Shown piece by piece: positions 42,478 to 45,301 of a DNA stretch of 45,301 nt (position 1 is its first letter; every line of letters starts with the position of its first letter). Made by a program: the position numbers and the translations under genes. The stretch spans positions 1 to 45,301 of the forward strand of contig JANQMR010000012.1 of the NCBI GenBank assembly GCA_028279985.1, given 5' to 3'. The notes beneath the pieces are model-generated. The model worked only from the letters and a program-made list of their open reading frames with translations, was not told where the DNA came from and made no database searches. This DNA comes from Woeseiaceae bacterium. GTDB lineage: Bacteria; Pseudomonadota; Gammaproteobacteria; Steroidobacterales; Woeseiaceae.

Positions 42478-45301
42478 TTAGAACCGTCCGATCACGCCGA
42501 GTCTGAATTGACGTCCACCGAAGAAGCTCCCGTTTGTGAAGAACTTCGGCGTTGTTCCGTCGTCCTCTCCCGACGTAAATTGCAGAGCGGATTCGTCCGT
42601 ACCGCGCAGCAGGTCCGCGCCTTCGAAAAAGATCCTGTAGCTACCGTATCCCTGGGGGGAGAAACGATACTCGATCCGCGCGTCCAAAGTCGCAAAGCCC
42701 TCCTCAAATCGAGAAAGCCCGTGATTTAGGAAACGCTCTCTATTTCGAGCCTGTGAGGTATAGATGATATTCGCGTCGATATCGTGCTTACTGTAGGTCA
42801 GCCCTATACTTCCCGAATGTGGAGACTGACTATTGAAACTGACATCGGGAACGACAAATTCCACCGGCTCGAAGTCCACGACATCGCCATTTGCATCCTG
42901 AACCGGGCTGAACGACCACGTGACCGGCTGCTCTTTGCTGCTATCCGTATACGTGTAATTCGCAATCACGCCGAGGCCGCTGAGCATGCCCGGCAGATAG
43001 GTGAACTGGTGCTCGAACGCAGCTTCCACGCCCCAGATTTCGGCAGCGCTTTCATTGTTTGCCGGAACGCGGAGGCTTATGTCGTAATCGTCCGGATTGT
43101 CCAGAACGTCCTGGAAAACCGGATCGTCCGGCAGCGCGATATCGGCCAGCACCGTATCGCCCCGAGCAGTATTGTTTTCCAGCAGATTGTCGATGCGCTT
43201 GTAGAAGGCGCCGAGTTTCACGACGCCGAGATTCCCGTCATACCATTCCATGCTGAGATCGAAGTTGTCAGTCTGCGCCGGTTGAAGATCCGGGTTGCTT
43301 TCGGACAGAGAAAGGCGCCGCTGGTCTCCAGTACCGTGAACCCGTGCGAAGGACAGCGAAATACTCGTTGGAGAGGAAAGCAGATTAATCTGTGGCCGTG
43401 CAATGGATTTGAAGTATCCGAACCTGAAGATCAAATCCTCGCTGTGCCGGTAATTCGCCAGGATGCGCGGCAGCAGCTTCGTTTGTTTGGCGGAACCCGT
43501 TGCTATCCGAGAGGCCAGGCGATCCTGAATTTCCAGGATCGGCGAAAAGTCTTCGTCAGACACACGCACTACTGATGGATTGACAGCCTCGATGTCGAAA
43601 TGACTCAGCCGTACGCCCGGTATGATCTGCAGCTTGCCGATCTGCAGTTCGGCCTGCAAAAAGGCGGAAAACTCATTTTCCTGCGTTTTCGTCAAGTTGG
43701 TCAGAGGACTGAGTTCCTCGAAGAACCTGACGAAATCGCCGGGGCCCGCGGAGGCCGCGTCCGCCTCGTCGATCGCAGTCGACGGAAGCGCACCCAGAAA
43801 ACTTGCTAGTTGATCCCGGCCGATAACATTGTAAGCACCGTCAATGCCCAGAATCTCGAGAACAGGCGCTTCGAAACTCAGCCCCACATCCGCGAGGCTC
43901 AGGGAGCGGGTGGCGGCGGGGCTATATCTGAATCTACTACCCACACTGCTTGTGAACTCCGACAATTCGACGGCACCGCCGATTTGGACGTTCTTCCAGA
44001 TACCGCGCTCAATGTTATAGGTCGCTGAAAAATCGCCGGCAAAGCGATCGTTCTCGCCCTCTGTGGGTCGCTCGGAAACAAAGCGAAGACCATGATTAGC
44101 CGGATCGTTGATGAACGCGAAGGCCGCCGGGGTCAGCAGCGGTATGGGGATGGAATCGCGGCCCGTGACACGGGGAAAGGGGCTGATGACGACCCCCTCC
44201 ACCGGATCGACCGCTTCGGGCAGCACGAGATCGACATCCGAAGACGTGACAGTTCCGCGGTTCGGAAAAAGGGTGAAAACACGCCTCCTACTCTCACCGG
44301 CCGTATAGGAAGCCGAATAGGAGAAAGACCAGTCGTCGATGTCGGTTTGCCCGTTAAAGCTAAAGACATCGGTTTCATCCCTGTCTTCCGGCGCATACTG
44401 ATAGCTACCGTTAACACTCAAACGGCCAGGCCAGCGCAGTGCGCGGCGCTCCTCTCCATTCAGCGCGGCAACGGGCTGCAAGGAATAAGTCGAGTTACTG
44501 TTGAGCGACGTACCCGTCCAAAACCTCTCCCCGTTTTGCCTCGATCTCTGATAGTCAAAGCGCAGATCGGTGTGCTCCCCGATACTCCAGGCCGCCGCAA
44601 GCGTCACACCCAGAAACGAGCTATCGGTGGTGTCGAGATTGAGAGACCCGACCCTTACATACACATCGTCCACCCCCGGCTCGAACGGAAACGGCGTGCG
44701 CGAATCGACAAATGAGAGGCTCCGTATCGTCGGCCGCCCGTCGACCTGCAGCGGCAGATATTCGCCATAGGAAAGGCCCGAAGAATAGAAAGCACGGTTG
44801 ATCTCTGCGTCACGATATTGCACCGAAGCGCTGATACCGACATTGTCATCGGCGCCGAAACGCGTCGACACCGTCCCCGATGCCGAGAATTCTTCATTGA
44901 AGTCGTCGCCACGCCGGGCGCCTTCCACAGAGAAGGACGCAAACCGCCTCGGCCGATCCAGCGGCGATTTCGTCTTGATGTCGACCAAACCGCCCGTCCC
45001 CGCGCTGTCCTGGCTCGCCAGCAGCGACTTGCTGATGGTGACCTCGCTGATCGATTCCGTCAGGATGTTACCGAGATTGGCGGACCGCTCCCTTCCCGAG
45101 CCTTCCGGCAATTCGACGCCGTTGAGCTTGACCGCATTCAGGTTCGGCTCCAGCCCGCGGATGACGATGTTCGTGCCATCGCCAGTGAACCGGTCGCGGT
45201 TAAACGAGACTCCCGGCGCACGCCGCAGCGTCTCTGAAATCGTCTGCCCGCCGAACTCGCCGAGCAGGTCCGAGGAGATGACGGTGCTCACATTCGGCGC
45301 G
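42478..45301 (-). CDS. TonB-dependent receptor 3 (5' end outside window)
   Basis: The last 941 codons of a receptor. The frame stays open to the window edge, so the GTG near 45291 is not the real start; the paralogue at 26774-30361 has about 250 more residues (STN and regulatory-like domains) before this point. Plug: SSDLLGEFGGQTISETLRRAPGVSFNRDRFTGDGTNIVIRGLEPNLNAVKLNGVELPEGSG. The barrel ends in GRF. It follows receptor 1 almost residue for residue in long stretches (for example ESISEV-ISKSLLASQDSAGTGGLV, and LLPRILANYRHSEDLIFRFGYF). Divergence is concentrated in presumed surface loops. Expect an STN domain and a second fecI/fecR pair just outside the window. Confidence 0.93.
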   Translation of the reverse strand, partial: APNVSTVISSDLLGEFGGQTISETLRRAPGVSFNRDRFTGDGTNIVIRGLEPNLNAVKLNGVELPEGSGRERSANLGNILTESISEVTISKSLLASQDSAGTGGLVDIKTKSPLDRPRRFASFSVEGARRGDDFNEEFSASGTVSTRFGADDNVGISASVQYRDAEINRAFYSSGLSYGEYLPLQVDGRPTIRSLSFVDSRTPFPFEPGVDDVYVRVGSLNLDTTDSSFLGVTLAAAWSIGEHTDLRFDYQRSRQNGERFWTGTSLNSNSTYSLQPVAALNGEERRALRWPGRLSVNGSYQYAPEDRDETDVFSFNGQTDIDDWSFSYSASYTAGESRRRVFTLFPNRGTVTSSDVDLVLPEAVDPVEGVVISPFPRVTGRDSIPIPLLTPAAFAFINDPANHGLRFVSERPTEGENDRFAGDFSATYNIERGIWKNVQIGGAVELSEFTSSVGSRFRYSPAATRSLSLADVGLSFEAPVLEILGIDGAYNVIGRDQLASFLGALPSTAIDEADAASAGPGDFVRFFEELSPLTNLTKTQENEFSAFLQAELQIGKLQIIPGVRLSHFDIEAVNPSVVRVSDEDFSPILEIQDRLASRIATGSAKQTKLLPRILANYRHSEDLIFRFGYFKSIARPQINLLSSPTSISLSFARVHGTGDQRRLSLSESNPDLQPAQTDNFDLSMEWYDGNLGVVKLGAFYKRIDNLLENNTARGDTVLADIALPDDPVFQDVLDNPDDYDISLRVPANNESAAEIWGVEAAFEHQFTYLPGMLSGLGVIANYTYTDSSKEQPVTWSFSPVQDANGDVVDFEPVEFVVPDVSFNSQSPHSGSIGLTYSKHDIDANIIYTSQARNRERFLNHGLSRFEEGFATLDARIEYRFSPQGYGSYRIFFEGADLLRGTDESALQFTSGEDDGTTPKFFTNGSFFGGRQFRLGVIGRF

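Overview
The window is gammaproteobacterial chromosome, shown by three gene orders typical of that class: smc-zipA-ligA, rimP-nusA-infB-rbfA-truB-rpsO-pnp, and a dksA-like gene followed by gluQ. PhaR, SMC rather than MukB, and FecI/FecR/TonB-receptor clusters suit an environmental lineage. I would guess something near Woeseia, Steroidobacter or Xanthomonadales, but sequence alone cannot fix the family.

Layout. (1) 1-2.5 kb, less GC-rich: an exported octapeptide-repeat protein cut by the window edge, and two divergent DUF6502 paralogues, all on the minus strand. (2) 2.7-21.5 kb, GC-rich core: ligA, zipA and smc (minus); a DksA-type protein with a long histone-H1-like tail, gluQ, phaR and a YheT hydrolase (plus); then the transcription/translation operon rimP to pnp (minus), with a strong promoter, two intrinsic terminators in the leader and a long hairpin between rpsO and pnp. 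(3) 21.8-26.7 kb, scrap-rich accessory zone: remnants of an MscS channel and an HNH endonuclease, a DUF2442 gene, a complete 1,889-bp IS1595-family element with passenger gene, 23-bp terminal repeats and 8-bp target duplication, an orphan BrnA-like antitoxin, a RES/Xre toxin-antitoxin pair and two RES-gene tail fragments. (4) 26.8-35.2 kb: a fecI-fecR pair and an STN-type TonB receptor on the same strand, separated by a GNAT/DUF1778 pair and a second RES/Xre pair; a VapBC-like pair lies upstream of fecI. (5) 35.2-39.2 kb, AT-richer: a broken HigA-like antitoxin, then three exported proteins (TPR/thioredoxin lipoprotein, membrane-anchored protein, 8-cysteine small secreted protein). (6) 39.3-45.3 kb: a second TonB receptor, with a scar of its own C-terminus just downstream, and the 3' part of a third receptor that is a close paralogue of the first.

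How the genes work together. The core covers DNA ligation, division, chromosome condensation, stringent-type transcription control, transcription elongation, ribosome maturation, tRNA modification and RNA turnover. The accessory half combines outer-membrane import with cell-surface signalling (receptor STN domain to FecR to FecI) and four toxin-antitoxin modules. The candidate for an undescribed system is the three-gene exported cluster at 35.7-39.1 kb, where a thiol-disulfide lipoprotein is encoded beside a small secreted protein rich in cysteine. No tRNA, rRNA or CRISPR array was seen.
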